DNA of 64,000 nt from Flabesymbios commensalis. Taxonomy: Eukaryota; Annelida; Polychaeta; Terebellida; Flabelligeridae. The translations under genes were made by a program, and so were the position numbers. This document shows positions 32,341 to 45,116 of this stretch, in pieces. The stretch covers positions 73,724,032 to 73,788,031 of the forward strand of contig OZ024915.1 of assembly GCA_964017125.1 (NCBI GenBank). Reading direction: 5' to 3'. The notes under the pieces were generated by a model. It ran no database searches and had not been told where the DNA came from. It worked only from the letters and a program-made list of their open reading frames with translations. The first letter of the stretch is position 1, and each line of letters opens with the position of its first letter.

Positions 32341-35300
32341 AAATTCCGTTTCGCAGTGTTCTGTGGTGCCGTTGTTCAAGTTCAATTTTGTCACTATTCT
32401 GACATTTTTTATTGTTGCTGACTAGTCCCATCAACGAACATAGAATATGTGAGAGAAGTGCCAATCTATAGTCTCAGGTGAGTGTTGTTTCATCTTGTAA
32501 GACTAATTTGAATCCGAAGTTTGTAAAATGCCGGTACCTCGTCTCCACACGGTTTTTTGCAGTCTAACCTTCAATGACGGAATATCGGAGATCTGTTAAA
32601 TATGACACCTCCCAATTTCAATTCCTCACACAATTCTCTTTAGTCCTGATGCAATTTGTTTACCATATTCGTAAAGATATAGACATAGTAGGGTTAAATT
32701 GCCACCTTTTTGGTTCACAAATTGGAGCAGTCATAATTCCAAGCCAGGTCGCCCACTACCAAGGCGATATTTACAGTGATCTCGCCCTAAACTATACCGG
32801 AACACATTGTGGAGTGTTGCTTTTGTTATTAGAGAGCGAGACCAGTCAGTAACCCTGACAACAAAGCTACATCTGCACTGTGACGTCACAGTATGCTGCA
32901 AAGCATGTAGGGCCTGGTGAGTTTGACAGCACACTCACTCAGTCATGTCTGCAGTCACCACTCCCACAGAACATACATTCTATGACCACTCCAATAGACT
33001 GCATTTGCACTGGTCCCAACAGATTCAAGGCGTCAAGCTAGACTAGAGTCTAATTAGCCTGAATATTATTAGCACCGAAATCAACAAACCCCAGTTACCC
33101 CCTTTCTTCAGATCGTGGATCCGCCCCTGGCCCTGGAACAATCCTTTCAGGTTCACTTCAGCGCAGACAACCTCTTTTAAGCCCACAGGCTAATACTAAT
33201 AGCCTCATATGCCTATCACCCCATGCATATGGCCTAACATGTTGTAGGCCCCCTAGTCTAAATATATAGACTATAGTATAGGGCCTAGTCATAGCCTACA
33301 TAGGCTTAGTAGAAGGTTTTCAAAAGAGGCAGAAAAAAGCATTTGCCACTTTGGTCTCCGTGGTTTATACAGAAATATTTCAGCGCCTTAAGCTTAGGCC
33401 CCAGTTAGGGGTTAATAATAATATGAGTAGAGTCTACTTGGCCTACATAATTTTCAAAAAAATCTGTAGTCTAGTAGGCCAGTTAGTCTATGTTTTAACA
33501 TGTAATATTACAAATATAGCTCCCCTCTGACTAAACAACCTGTTAATTTTCTTCAATTTCAATCGTGAAATTATATCATATCAATTTTTTTTAAACTTTA
33601 TGGATTGCTGCATATGACTAGAACTTAGAATTTGCTAACTTCATGGCAGTCAAATTGACTGCTGCAAAATACATTATTTTTATACAGCACAATCTAAATA
33701 GGTGGGAGTGGGGATGAGAATTTGCAGAAAAGATAAGATTAAATTAGTACATTTGGAAAAAAATGTGCCTGTTTAAACTCTGCTATGAAAAAACTGTTTG
33801 CCTTTCTCATTAAACAAGGTTACATGTAGCTCTATTTCATTGAATTGTGTTTATTAATTGAAAAGTGTAAATTCAGGGATAACATTTGCCTTTGTATGTA
33901 TGTCACCAACCTACTCTTATGTTAATCATGGTGATTGCTCAATATTTTGCATGTAGGCTATACATTTCTCAGGACAAATATTCCACCAAAATATTTAAGA
34001 GTGAAATTATTTAGATGTGAAATTATATTTGTACTGTAAAAATATTAATATTATATATAGATTATGTGATTATTGGATACCGGTAATTATCATACAATTT
34101 GTATGTTATTTTTGTATTTTTTGCAGGATTTACACAATACTCCTCAAGTTTGATCACTTACTTGGTCACCTACAGTTCTGACAACACAGCATTCTTCATC
34201 ACCATCTAATAGTTATTTAATGCACTGATGAGCTAGACAACATATTTTCCTTTCTTTGCAATGAATGATCATGATATCATGATAAAAAAATAATTTATTG
34301 TGGATATAATCTTCTAGTCTTAGAAATATTGATCCAAAATCTGTCAACTAGTCTGAAGCTAATACTGTGATTGATTAGATTTTATAAAGTTGTAATTTAA
34401 ATAGACTACCCTTTTCTCATTTCCATTAAACTTTAGTATCATCACTTGATAGTTTAACTACAGTTCTGACACAGCATTCTTCGTCATCAGCATTGCTATT
34501 TAATGCACTGACTAGTCTAGGGCTAATAATATGATTTATTTAGATTTTATAAAATAGTTATCTAATTAAAAATAGACTAACATTTTCCCATTTACATTCT
34601 ACTTTAGATGTGAAGAGCTGATGCAACTCCCATTTCATTCTGAATAAAAAATTAATTGATTTATGAAACACACTAGTTAGTATAGTTATTATTATACTAA
34701 TTCATGAAATGCCAGAACATCCTAATATTATTCATTTCATTTTATCATAGTTCACTTATTTATTTTCATTATTTTCAAATATGTCCTTTGATACTGTCAT
34801 TTTGTATAGGTGTACATGTAACACAATGTTTGGAGGGTGGAATTCTTGGAAATGTTTGTATAAGGGTACTTTTATTCCCAAACATTACTGTTAATATTGT
34901 TCAGTTAATAAATTATATATTTTAATGATCAATATGTGAATAACAAATTCTAGGGAACCATTGTTCTAAGATTTACACATTTGTTACATATCCATTTATA
35001 CTCATTGGTGTGGGAGCTAGTCCAAATAAATTATCTCAACAAAATATTACTATCTGTGCTTGTGAATCTATTGTGTTTTGTAATTTTTACAGAATGTGTT
35101 AGAATAATAAGTGAAATGTGCTTGACTTTAATATTAAATCAAGATTGTTATATAGCCTAGGTAGACTCTATCTTATCTTATCTTCGCCTAGGTAGCTGGC
35201 TTGTGAATCTTTTGTATGTGAAAATTTCTACAGAATAAAATGTGTTTTAATAAAAAATGAAGTGTGTTTCAATAATTAAGCAAGATTGTTATAGCCTAGG

Positions 35301-36009
35301 TAACTGGTTGTGTGTATGTCAGACTGTCCAGAGTGATTACCAATCTGAGCTTTTAGCTAGCTCTCTCGGTAGATTTTATAGTAGGCCCCCTACAGTTCAA
35401 TCCAAGGGTTAATTCCCAATTTTTTCAACCCTGTTACATTTTTTTACCATATTCCAGTTCCAGCATATATTTTTTGTATGTTCTGAAATTTTCAGTCTTG
35501 CACTTTCCATATAGAGTCTACACTATAATCATGATAATTATAGATCTACATATATATATTATAATATTTTGATATTTATGATTTCATATTTGAATGGGAA
35601 AATAGATTTGTTGAGAGTAGGCCTATAATAATGCTGTTTTTCTACCTAAATATAGACCCTACAGGTATAAAACACCAAGACAGTGATCTCCTCGTTTGTA
35701 CACCAATATGATCTCCTTGTTTGTACACCAATATGCCAGTTTCTGAAGCTGAAATATTTATTCAAAATAACTACATGTACCGGTACATGTTTTCAGATTT
35801 ATTCAGTTTTAAGAAATAACCTTCCCTGTCGATATAGGCCTCTAAAATAGAAAGTGAGATAGTAGAGAATACGTTGTAGAGTAAAATTTTATAGAAAGTG
35901 AGATGTTTATTATTTGCTAGGTCATAGCATATGGCCTACCCATTGAACACTATGTAGACTGCCTGAAATCACATTTAATGTTTGATTAAAATTAGAGACA
36001 GTCAGATCT
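32341..36009. other. Non-coding AT-rich stretch with local duplications
   Basis: About 3.7 kb without a supported gene. Two local duplications stand out. One is tacagttctgacaacacagc at about 34171 and ctacagttctgacacagcat at about 34457. The other is a roughly 120-bp block at about 35050-35170 and 35195-35300, both carrying caagattgttatagcctagg. The frame at 32574-32852 has no recognisable domain. Confidence 0.5.
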
Positions 36010-37262
36010 TTCTTTAATGTACTTTCAGTAGCGCTGATTCTGTAGAATGATGTTTCATGTAGGCTGGTTGTAATGGATTAGATAGATGGTTATTTGTTAT
36101 ATGAGCTTGCAGCCGATTGGCTACTACTTTTTCTAAGATTTTGGAATTAAAACTCAACTTGGATACAGGCCTGTAATTTTTCAGCTCGTTTTTTTAAGAA
36201 GAGATGTTTTTTTAAGTAGTGGTCTTACATGAGCTTCTTTAAAATTTTGGGGAAATGTACTAGTTTCCATTGAAATGTTAATTATATCAGTGATGGGAGT
36301 TATTATTATATCAAGACAATTTTTCAGCACGCGTGTAGGAATGGGGTCCAGATCACATGATTTTGACGATCAGCTAAAAATAAGCTTTTTAATTTCATTT
36401 TCTGTCGCACGTTTAAACGTTCATTTTGGATCTAATTTCTGGTGCTTGCACTGATGGAATATTGTGTACTTTATCCGGGAATTTGGAACGGATGGTTTCA
36501 ATTTTATCAACAAAATATTTAGAGAAATTGTCACAAAGAGATTTTACTGATGTGAAATCTGGCAGAGCCGGCGGTGGAATTCTATGCAGAATGGTATTTA
36601 TTGAGTTCCATAGACGACGGGGCTTGTCCGAATTTTCTGAAATAGCATCACCTAAATATTTTGATTTAGCTTTTGTCATCATTATGTTAATCAGGTGACA
36701 CTGATGTTTGTAACAAAAACGATCTAGATGTGTGCGAGATATGCGCCATGTTCATTCGAGATTGTGGCAAAGGGTTTTGGCCTTCATTATTTCCGGAGTC
36801 GTCCATGGAGTATGTGGTTTTCTGGAGTCTTTGTACTTACAGGAGCGCGTTTGTCTGAAATAGAGCCAAGAATTTAAAAGATCTGAATGAAACGATTCAT
36901 AATCAATTTTGTTTATTTTTCGGAACGATATCTTTTCCTTGTTTAATTTCGTCTTGCAACCTTCAATCTCTGATATGACTGCGAGATGGCCTGAAATACC
37001 TGCTGCCGGAAAAAAACTGATTTGATAGAATTGGAAGTGCGTTTGGTGATTAGCAGATCTAGCCAATGACCATGAACGTGAGTTGGAAAATTACTTGAGA
37101 TCAAAACATGTGAGGATTTCATTTAATTTATTGCTTTGTCCATTTGCGTTATCTAGATGTAAGTTGAAATCTCCCAATATGTACAAATTGTCATGGAGTG
37201 GAATTATATTCTCTAGTAAGTTTTGAAATTCATCAAAAAATTGAAATGTACCGTTTTGAAGC
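36010..37262 (-). pseudogene. CR1-like LINE fragment (endonuclease end and start of RT)
   Basis: The minus strand shows, in order: NLYILGDFNLHLDNANGQ (endonuclease), GHLAVISEIEG, a PWTTPEIMKAK linker block, KSLCDNFSKYFVDKIETIRS, DLDPIPTRVLKNCLDII, RPLLKKTSL, SKILEKVVANRLQAHI and AYMKHHSTESALLKVH. This is the signature order of CR1/L2-type LINEs. Both ends are missing and the frame changes several times (36413-36682, 36752-37066 and 37091-37348 are separate frames). An old dead fragment. The extra N-terminal residues at 37263-37348 belong to the flanking repeat. Confidence 0.9.
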
Positions 37263-37463
37263 AGTTTTGACCCACAGTTCTGGGTCAATGTCCACAATTT
37301 TGGTTCATTGTTTACAATTCTGGGCCACCACTTCAAATGGCTGAACATAACTCATAATAGATTATTTGGAGATCAAACATTTGCACATGTTTAAACACAT
37401 AATTGATTCATAATAACAGTGAATTGAGCGAATAATATAGCATATTAAAATTACTATAGCGAA
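37263..37463. repeat. Remnant of TTAA-type repeat with ttctgggtca units
   Basis: Contains acagttctgggtcaatgtcc and acaattctgggccacc, like the units at 20985-21065. It also holds ataacagtgaattgagcgaa and gcgaaagggttaa, the right end of the TTAACCCTTT family. It joins segment E copy 2. Confidence 0.55.
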
Positions 37464-39165
37464 AGGGTTAAGGTCAAAGTATACACAGCCCAGTGGCCCA
37501 GCTTACTACACATCATTCCCTTTAGTAAATGCTCGATTGAAAATGAGAGAAAGCATTGCTAATCTATAGTTTCAACAATCAAAAAAACAATAGTGCGTTC
37601 AAGCTAACTAGTCACAAATCAACAAACAATAATGCGTTCCAGTTACACAATTTTGTCGATGTATGTTTGGGCTTTTGCTTTCTCTGAAGCCAGCACACGC
37701 CAGCTAATGCAAGACGTTGGCCCAAAGTTAAAGGTGTAGTCAACTGTCAAAATTCGCGGGACAAGGGTCCCCCAGAAGGCAATAGTGCCCGTGGGTAGGC
37801 CAAGTCCCTATTCCATAATAATACTAAATATGCGTTTCATACTCAAAGCCTCATTAAGAGCAAGTTCTCAAATCACAGCAAGTTCATATATACTTGAGCG
37901 ACATCTATGAGGTAATAATTCAAAGCCCTTGTCTTTTGCCCCTACTTGGTCGCCTACTTGCAAACAAACTGACTGTATTACTGCGGGGATTTGGAAACTG
38001 CTTGACCCCCAAGTTTGTATTGTCACCCAGTAAACACAAAACATTTGTATGACTTTATGCAATGTTGGACCAACGTCGAAGGGCCGACATTGCATAAATG
38101 TCATACAAATGTCTTGCGTTTGCTGGGCAGGAGGACTTTCTCTCAAACATTGTACATTTATCTAATGTTGGTTCAATGTTGGGCCAGCGTCGCAGACGTT
38201 GGCCTAACATTAAAACAGCATTAGATCAATGTCTCGTTTGAGTAGTATCTTGTAATCAGTTCTGTGGCTATATTAATGCCGTCAATCTGTACTCAATAGG
38301 CTACTGTTGGCCTACACTTGACCGTCCCAGGCATGCGCGTTTTAAAGCTGAATGATTCTTTAATATATTACAGGCCCACCGTTTGCTGCGTACAGCGCAG
38401 GAGATTGTTTAATTATGACAAATTCTGGGTCACTGTCCTCAATTCTGGGTCACTATTCACAATTCTAACAGAACAAAATCTGGCACTTCGCAGGTCAATA
38501 ATGCCGGGAAGGAATATCTATTGTATTATGTATCAAGTCTGAGGCAGATGAACCTAACATTGAAGTCTATGATCTCCAATGAACTGTTAGCCTTTTACAG
38601 GATCACAATGCTAGTTGCTACACCTTTGTTTTCTGGGCTAACATCGAAAGAAACAACTTATAAGCATTCTGGAACAACCTTCTGGCTGAAATCCAACAGG
38701 GAAAACATAATGTAAGAAATATCACGAGTTTTTATTGGCATATAATCATAATTTAATTGTATAAATTTATCTTTCCGGGATCAGCAAAACTAATTAAACC
38801 ACTTACTAATATTACAATATTATAATAATATTATTATTGATAAAATTATATATTGCTGACCTAAAAAAATGTATGATATTTTACATAAAATACCATTACA
38901 AAAAGTGTTATATCTCCAGTCACTCCACTGATGTGAATCACATAGAAACAGTATTGTAAATAATAACTAGAATCAAAAAGTCAATTTATTTATTTTCATG
39001 CTAAGCTCAAGAAAAATAAAAATGTAAAAATGAGTTTTTGCTTTTTAAGATATCTATTTAATATTAGCCCTTAAAGCAAGCTGATCGAGCCTAAAACAAT
39101 AATTTGTATACACTTGAAGATGTGTATGGCGTTAGTGAGACACAACTTTAAGTTGGTTAACATTT
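37464..39165. repeat. Segment E, copy 2
   Basis: Paralogue of 20669-22208. It lacks the foldback element found there at 21670-22049: the site reads catgctaagctcaag around 38998. It carries its own insertion at 37728-38363. Similarity ends near ggttaacattt at both copies. Confidence 0.8.
37728..38363. mobile_element. TTAA-bounded insertion with internal hairpin
   Basis: The interval starts TTAAAGGTGTAGTCAACTG and ends GAATGATTCTTTAA. Segment E copy 1 is uninterrupted at this point (gcccaaagttattttattac near 20911). Inside is a long hairpin (about 38026-38135), with arms tgtatgactttatgcaatgt and acattgcataaatgtcatac, bordered by cccagtaaacac and gtttgctggg. A second, looser hairpin is at about 38160-38225. 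No coding capacity; the frames 37868-38146 and 38015-38224 are the hairpin on its two strands. Confidence 0.7.
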
Positions 39166-40320
39166 TAATCCTTAACATTAATCATTAAGGAATGTGAATG
39201 AAAGTATCCATGTCTCATTTTATCAACAAAAACTCTGTTATCTGTGCATAGTTATCCTCTTCCTTATCAGATTTGTCATCGTCAGAGTGCTGGAATATTC
39301 AACCTAGTTATCACTTTCATCACCTATACATGAGGCGTCCTCAACTACAACATGTGGGTCAAAGGGGTACCGGTCAACGCTCCATGTGACCAGAAAAGGT
39401 TATGGATGGTCATACACAAATTGCAGGTCGTGGCGGTCATGATGCACCAATGTTTTCAATAGGTACGTACGTACAAGAATGTTGCATCAAACTAGACAAG
39501 TTAAACACATTATTTACGTGAAATCAACAGTATGCCATAGTTTATCTTTCTTTGTCATAATGATTTTGATAAAAGCTAATACATTGATTACGCGCAAATT
39601 ACCATTACCATATTATTTAGATTTGTAGCGCAAAATACATGGTAATTTCAGAATTATCAAGACGTTATTGTTTAGAGATAATCAATAGTGCATTCTGTAT
39701 GTTACAGACCGCGCTGAGGGTGACTCCATGCGATGTCTCTATCTCACATTTCACTTACTAAAACATTCATCTTGGTCGGCAGTAGAAGGTGACATCTTGT
39801 AAATAATTTCTGAAGTCGACCTTAGTTATTTGTGGAAACCCTCGCGTCTTTATTTTTGTCTCCAAAGGAATATCTACCCATTATCTTATCTTACTTATAT
39901 TAATCCATGCTCAAACATTATTCTGGCCTGATAATAAACCGACTTTAGTGACTTATTTAAGAGGTGATTGTAAAATTAGTATTTTGTTTTCGTAAGATAA
40001 TCATCAATCGTTTTATCATGCTCCTGGTTGGTTTATTACGCCGACAGTTTCGTCAGAACAGTGTTTGGAATCTACTTTGATCTGATTGTCGAAATTGTTT
40101 ATTGACGAAATTTTACATTTTATCAAAAATAATCCACTGATTTACAATTTGAATATGTAATGTTTCTTTTGTAACGTTTCTAATATTATCTGCAGAACTG
40201 TAACAAATAATATAACTGTATATGACACATGAGCCATAATAACACTTTGTGGACTCCCATGTCACATAACATGCAGCTTTTGGCCTATGTCCATCTCGAG
40301 TGAGCTCATCTCAGCAAAAG
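39166..40320. other. Non-coding spacer
   Basis: No gene, RNA or clear repeat recognised in about 1.1 kb. Confidence 0.5.
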
Positions 40321-40330
40321 CAAGGCGTCG

Positions 40331-40397
40331 ACCCAATGTTGTTTTAATGTTGGTCCACCGTCTGCAGCGCTGACGCAGTATTAAAACAACATTGGTT
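40331..40397. repeat. Palindromic hairpin
   Basis: Arms cccaatgttgttttaat and attaaaacaacattggt around a GC-rich loop. Similar caatgttggncc arms occur at 38050-38210 and 42955-42980, so this is part of a dispersed hairpin family. Confidence 0.65.
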
Positions 40398-40460
40398 TAA
40401 CATCTCGTGTTGCTGGGAAGGCTTAATCAGTTAGACTTATGTGTCAGCATCCATCCAACG

Positions 40461-40552
40461 CCCAGCAAACACAGGGCATCAATCTATTATAGAATCGATG
40501 TTGCGACACCGGCGCAACATTGATTCTACAATAGATTGAATATCCTGTGTTT
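40461..40552. repeat. Palindromic hairpin bordered by cccagcaaacac
   Basis: Left arm aaacacagggcatcaatcta with agaatcgatgttgcg, right arm cgcaacattgattct with tagattgaatatcctgtgtt. It resembles the bordered hairpin at 38026-38135 in layout. A short MITE is likely. Confidence 0.65.
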
Positions 40553-40557
40553 CCTTG

Positions 40558-40955
40558 AAAGCCGTCCTTTTTGAGAGTAGAGAACAGGGCGATCATATTC
40601 TTATATAAACTTAGCAAAGCCGTCCTGTTGAGGGTAGGCCTAAAGAGCAGGGGCGATCATATTTTCATATAAATTCAGAAAAGCCGTCATATTTGCGAGT
40701 AGAGATCAGGGCGATCATATTCTCATATAAACTTAAGAAAGCCGTCATGTTTGCTAATAGAGAACAGGCGATCAACTAATTATATGAATTCAGTTAAAGC
40801 CTTCTTGTCTGAGAGTAGAGAACAGGACGATCATATTCTCTTATAGGAGCCCGTCCTGTTTGAGAGCAAAAACAGGGGCGATCATGTTCTCAGGAAGCTC
40901 GTCCTGTCTGAGATAGAGAATAGGGGCGATCATATTGTCATATAAGCTCCTATTA
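40558..40955. repeat. Degenerate ~57-bp tandem repeat
   Basis: About seven imperfect units built on aagccgtcctgtttgagagt, agagaacaggggcgatcata and ttctcatataaact. Spacing varies from about 50 to 65 bp. Non-coding. Confidence 0.8.
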
Positions 40956-41019
40956 GTTTTGCTTAGTTACGAGACCTTTCCGTGCTGTCAGATCATATCA
41001 GTGGAGCTTCTATAACACC

Positions 41020-41415
41020 ACGTCATCGGGAGACTTGTGTGCCAATATTACCGTGTCTGACAAAATGGAACTGTGTTCACACAGCTCTCACGTGATGATG
41101 CCATAAATCAAAAATACCATGAAAGCACTGAAACACTGATGCAATGACTAAAAATATCCACAAATACGTAATGCCAAAAGAAGTGAGCTGCAGTAGTCTA
41201 GTCTTGAGATAACCAGTGACTGGACGATCGGGAGGGTTGGCGCAGTGTTAGGTGCAACCTTACGCAAGCTCGACACACTTTACCAAACGTCATCGGGAGA
41301 CCGTGTCTGAGAAAATGAAACTGTGTTCACACAGCGCTCATGTGATGATGTCATAAATTAAAAATCCCATGCAAGCACCCAAACACCCCTCGGCTGATAC
41401 AATGACCCAAAATAA
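41020..41415. repeat. Local duplication of a ~130-bp block
   Basis: The block acgtcatcgggagac, aaaatggaactgtgttcaca, cgtgatgatgccataaat at about 41020-41150 recurs at about 41283-41415 with about 10-15 percent divergence and some indels. Confidence 0.75.
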
Positions 41416-43903
41416 TGCCAATAATCGAAGATCAATGATAAAATCTAGATGCCCGTAATAGCCTGGGCTTGGATCGCACAAGAAAACGGGCCATGCCAAT
41501 AGACTCGTGTACCCAAAAACCCATGTATGCCAGGTTCCGAGGCATTTAACTGAAAATAAGAACGATTTATTAAAATTGCATTTTGATTATCGATGGAAAG
41601 CTGGAAATATAATCAGGTCATATTTATACTCAAGGGTAACTTCACACACAAAATTGGGGAAATGCAATAATTTTCCCGCTAACAAGAAATTTGTCAAATA
41701 AAAAGCTGAACATCTAATCAAGGCATCTCCATACTCATGGGTATTTCCACATAAAAAATGGAGAGATACGAAAAATTATTTTTCAAGCTATCGCGTTAAC
41801 AATAATTATTTTGAATCTTTGACCTTGACCTTTGATCTATGATCTTGACCCTGGGTAAAAAAAATACACGGGAGGTTGAATATTTTATTAATTCAATCTG
41901 TTGCAGCCTGCTGGTGTAGTAGCCAAAGCTGGCGGCATGCGGCGTGCGGCGGCGGAGACAGCGGCGCACCAAAGGGAAGACAATACACCTTCGGAACAAA
42001 CGGGCCGTGGGGTGAAACAGTACAGCTCTGTGTATTAATGTGATTATTTGTATAGATGTATTGCGTTTTTATTATTTTCAAAATGCAAGTTTTGTGTTGT
42101 TAATGGAAATGAAGTGCAGAATAAACTCACAAAACAATCAATGCAATGAAATATAAAACATCCACATAATTATTATCAACATGTCAAATGTAGAAGTGTG
42201 ATAATAATGTCACTTTATCGTGGTGCTGGCCTTCGTGGTTGCGTGAGTATACAGCACTCCAAATATCCAGACCTGGAATATGCAATGTTGCCTGTAAAGA
42301 TAAGCCAAGGCGTATGACTTCCTCATAATTTATTGCTTTTATAAAATAGAAATAAATATATATATGTCCTGCATAGAAACCATATACACGTTGCTCTTAG
42401 GATCAACCTAATGGATATTTATATCGAACTATATCTGTAGCATTAATGCTATTCAAAAACAGTGCTTTCTTTATCTGATCAGGGTTTTTGTACAGATACC
42501 TCCCTAGTTCTTTTTCTGACCATACCTGTGGGACAATACTGGCCTACCAAGACAAAAGGCAGTAACCATCAGCTTACTTGTGCCTTTTGCCTTTGCAGGA
42601 CAATATATTTCCAGACATAATTTTTTTTTATATTTGCTCTCGAATTAATTTGTAAAAAAATCAAAGGTCATTAGGTTTCACAGTACACAAGAATCACCTG
42701 GTGGCCTTTTGTTCTACATGAGTCATTTCGTACTCTTCTCCTCTAATTACCAATATGTAGAGGGTCACTTTAGCCCTGTTACAGTGTGTTAATTATTTAA
42801 AGACCATTTCACCAAACTCTGTATGTTAAACTAGTGTTGACATCATCAGGGAGGTCAGCATTTTGCAAATAAAAAATATCATTCAAACTAGAAAGCGTCT
42901 TTGCAAAATGATAATGCACCCAATGCTCGTTTACTGCTGGGTCACTGTCTGTGACGCTGGTCCAATATTAAAACAACACTGGTTTTAAATGTATCCCTCT
43001 ACTTATATCATCGCCATCAAGATACAATTAGATATGTTTCAGTTGCAGCATGGATCAATATATAACCTATGTTATTAACTAGCCATTGTCGCTAATTTTA
43101 TATATTAAGTTTATTTCAAACAACTAGAAATAACCATCGTTACCCGGACCTCAGCCTAAAATAATTCACCGATGGCTGACCCACGGGTAAAATGTGTTTT
43201 CAAATTCAAATGAAAGATCCCGCTGATATAAAAGCGATTTCATTCATTGTGACAAATCACAAAATGAACATATCGACAGAAAAAGCTCAAAAGAAATCAT
43301 GACACATCTGGAAGTGTCCCGGGAATGGATCAGCCGAAATCCAATAAAGCTTGAAGATTTATCAATCATCCGCTGTTCTTATGTAGACCGTATGCAAGGA
43401 TTTTTTTGTTAATTTTAGCACTAGAATTGCCAGAAACGACAAATATATTTCTGAAATAAGCATAGCGCAGATGCAGTTATTTGATGAATTGAGCACAGCT
43501 ATTTTTATCATTTTCTTGTTTTCTTGACCGTGTAGGCCTACGTACCAGTGCATACAAACCTTACAACGAAAAATAGACTGTAAACACAGTGAAGCTTCAG
43601 TCTGTGATCTTCTCAAGGGGGTGCTCTGTATCAATGATGCAGAGAATGGAGGTTTGTGGAAAGAAAGATAAAAAGGCAGCATGAACTATCGCAGAAAACA
43701 ATAATTGGGTTAAAATTTATGGATTTTACACCGACCTTATCTTCTCAGGGGCCTCGTCGACGGTGAACCAACGTTATACCAACATTGATTCAACGTATTG
43801 TGTCTGTCTGCCATGCAAAGCCAAAAGGCAGTACCTGTTTACAGCTCTTTCTTCTTCATTTGAATATCTATGTTATGGGTATACGGCCATTAATAGCAAT
43901 ATT
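41416..43903. other. Non-coding stretch
   Basis: About 2.5 kb without a supported gene. A GC-rich patch at 41935-41970 (ggcggcatgcggcgtgcggc) stands out from the AT-rich surroundings but has no reading frame of note. The frames 41796-41999 and 43362-43682 have no known domains. Confidence 0.5.
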
Positions 43904-44015
43904 TTAATTCTTTCAACGCGGGGACCGTCTTTAAACGTCAGAATCTGACGTCAACAGACGTCAACAGACGTCAGATTCTGACGTATAAAGACGGTCCCCG
44001 CGCTGAAAGGGTTAA
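43904..44015. mobile_element. 112-bp TTAA-bounded perfect foldback (family F)
   Basis: The left side reads TTAATTCTTTCAACGCGGGG then ACCGTCTTTAAACGTCAGAA. The right side is its inverted copy, TTCTGACGTATAAAGACGGT then CCCCGCGCTGAAAGGGTTAA. The centre has tandem cagacgtcaa units and includes a TGACGTCA palindrome (43946-43953). Relatives with decayed arms lie at 2683-2800 and 56668-56775. Confidence 0.82.
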
Positions 44016-44264
44016 CTGCTAAGCACGACCATAGTGTTTCTTAATCTATTTTAATAGCAGTTTAAATCATTGTTATTGGGAACGAGCATGAAGATATTTA
44101 AATGCTTGGGCGCAAAATAGATACAAGTTTTTTTCACCCACTTGAAGTTGTGGGCCACAATAGGAAGACACAACGTCAGGTGGTGAACAGTTAAATATAA
44201 ATTACTTACAGAGAAAGGGGAATAAAAAGGAGAAAAATAAAATACATAATTTGTAGAATAAATT
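44016..44264. other. Short spacer
   Basis: Nothing recognised except one half of the cacttgaagttgtgggccac arm that appears complete at 46327-46371. Confidence 0.4.
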
Positions 44265-44400
44265 CTGTGAAACGCAGGACGTCACTCGGTGAAAATAAGG
44301 TTATATAACACCCCCTCCCCCATACTTCATTCTGTGAAACGCAGTGACGTCATTCGGTGACAACAAGGTTATATAAAAACCCTCCCCCATACTTCATTGT
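44265..44400. repeat. Two-copy ~68-bp tandem duplication
   Basis: ttctgtgaaacgcag, acgtcactcggtgaaaa, aaggttatataa and cctcccccatacttcatt occur twice in order (from about 44265 and from about 44331). Confidence 0.8.
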
Positions 44401-44783
44401 ATTAGCCGGCTCGGTGAAAACAAAGGAGGTCAAGGTCATTGAGTTTCACAGAAATACAGATGCCAGCTGTGAAATGGTCATGTAGGCAATTTGATAGATT
44501 GGTTATGGACCCATCCATTCACCAGATGTCCCCACAGCGATGTTCACCACAATTACATTCACAAGATGACGCCACAGTAGAAAATGGTGTTGTAGCAAAC
44601 ACACTCTTACCAAAATACACGAGTTGATTTCTATTGTTTATTGCGAGTCAAAGGCTTACTTTATTGTCAGTTTGCATAAAAGTAGATGTTTTCGAATTTG
44701 TTTTCCTTTTTTATTAACCAAAAATATGACACAAACACATGCAAAGCAATCAACTATGACATACACACCGACGATTACTATTG

Positions 44784-45116
44784 CTAAAGGGACATGCCCA
44801 GGTCTAAAATCATCAAAAAATCGGTCATTTTATTTTGGCTTTTTAATATGACTATATGATGTAAACCATTTTATTTTTTTGTGCTGCGCTATAGAGACGA
44901 AATTCCTGATTTCTAATTATTGACAACCATGTCAAAAATAAAAAATACGGGAATTTCGTCTCTATATCTAGCCTAACTGGTAAATGCGCAGCACTAAATT
45001 TTTTTAAAAATTGCAGTTCTAGTCTATGGACATGTTTACATCATATGGTCATATTAAGAAGCAAAAATAAAATCACCAATTTTTTGATAATTTTAGACCT
45101 GGGCATGTCCCTTTAA
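44784..45116. mobile_element. Foldback MITE (GGGACATGCCCAGG family), copy 2
   Basis: The left end is CTAAAGGGACATGCCCAGGT and the right end ACCTGGGCATGTCCCTTTAA. The arms share gagacgaaattcctgatttc and gaatttcgtctctatatcta. Same family as 21670-22049 but shorter in the middle and diverged. The target site is TTAA at the right and CTAA at the left. Confidence 0.85.

Noticed and set aside
34130-34260. Possible exon after tattttttgcag
   Set aside because: A good acceptor-like string but no sustained reading frame or donor follows; left as non-coding.
37868-38224. Opposed 92- and 69-residue frames
   Set aside because: They are the two strands of the 38026-38135 hairpin; similarity of their peptides (MQCW, LHK) is due to the palindrome.
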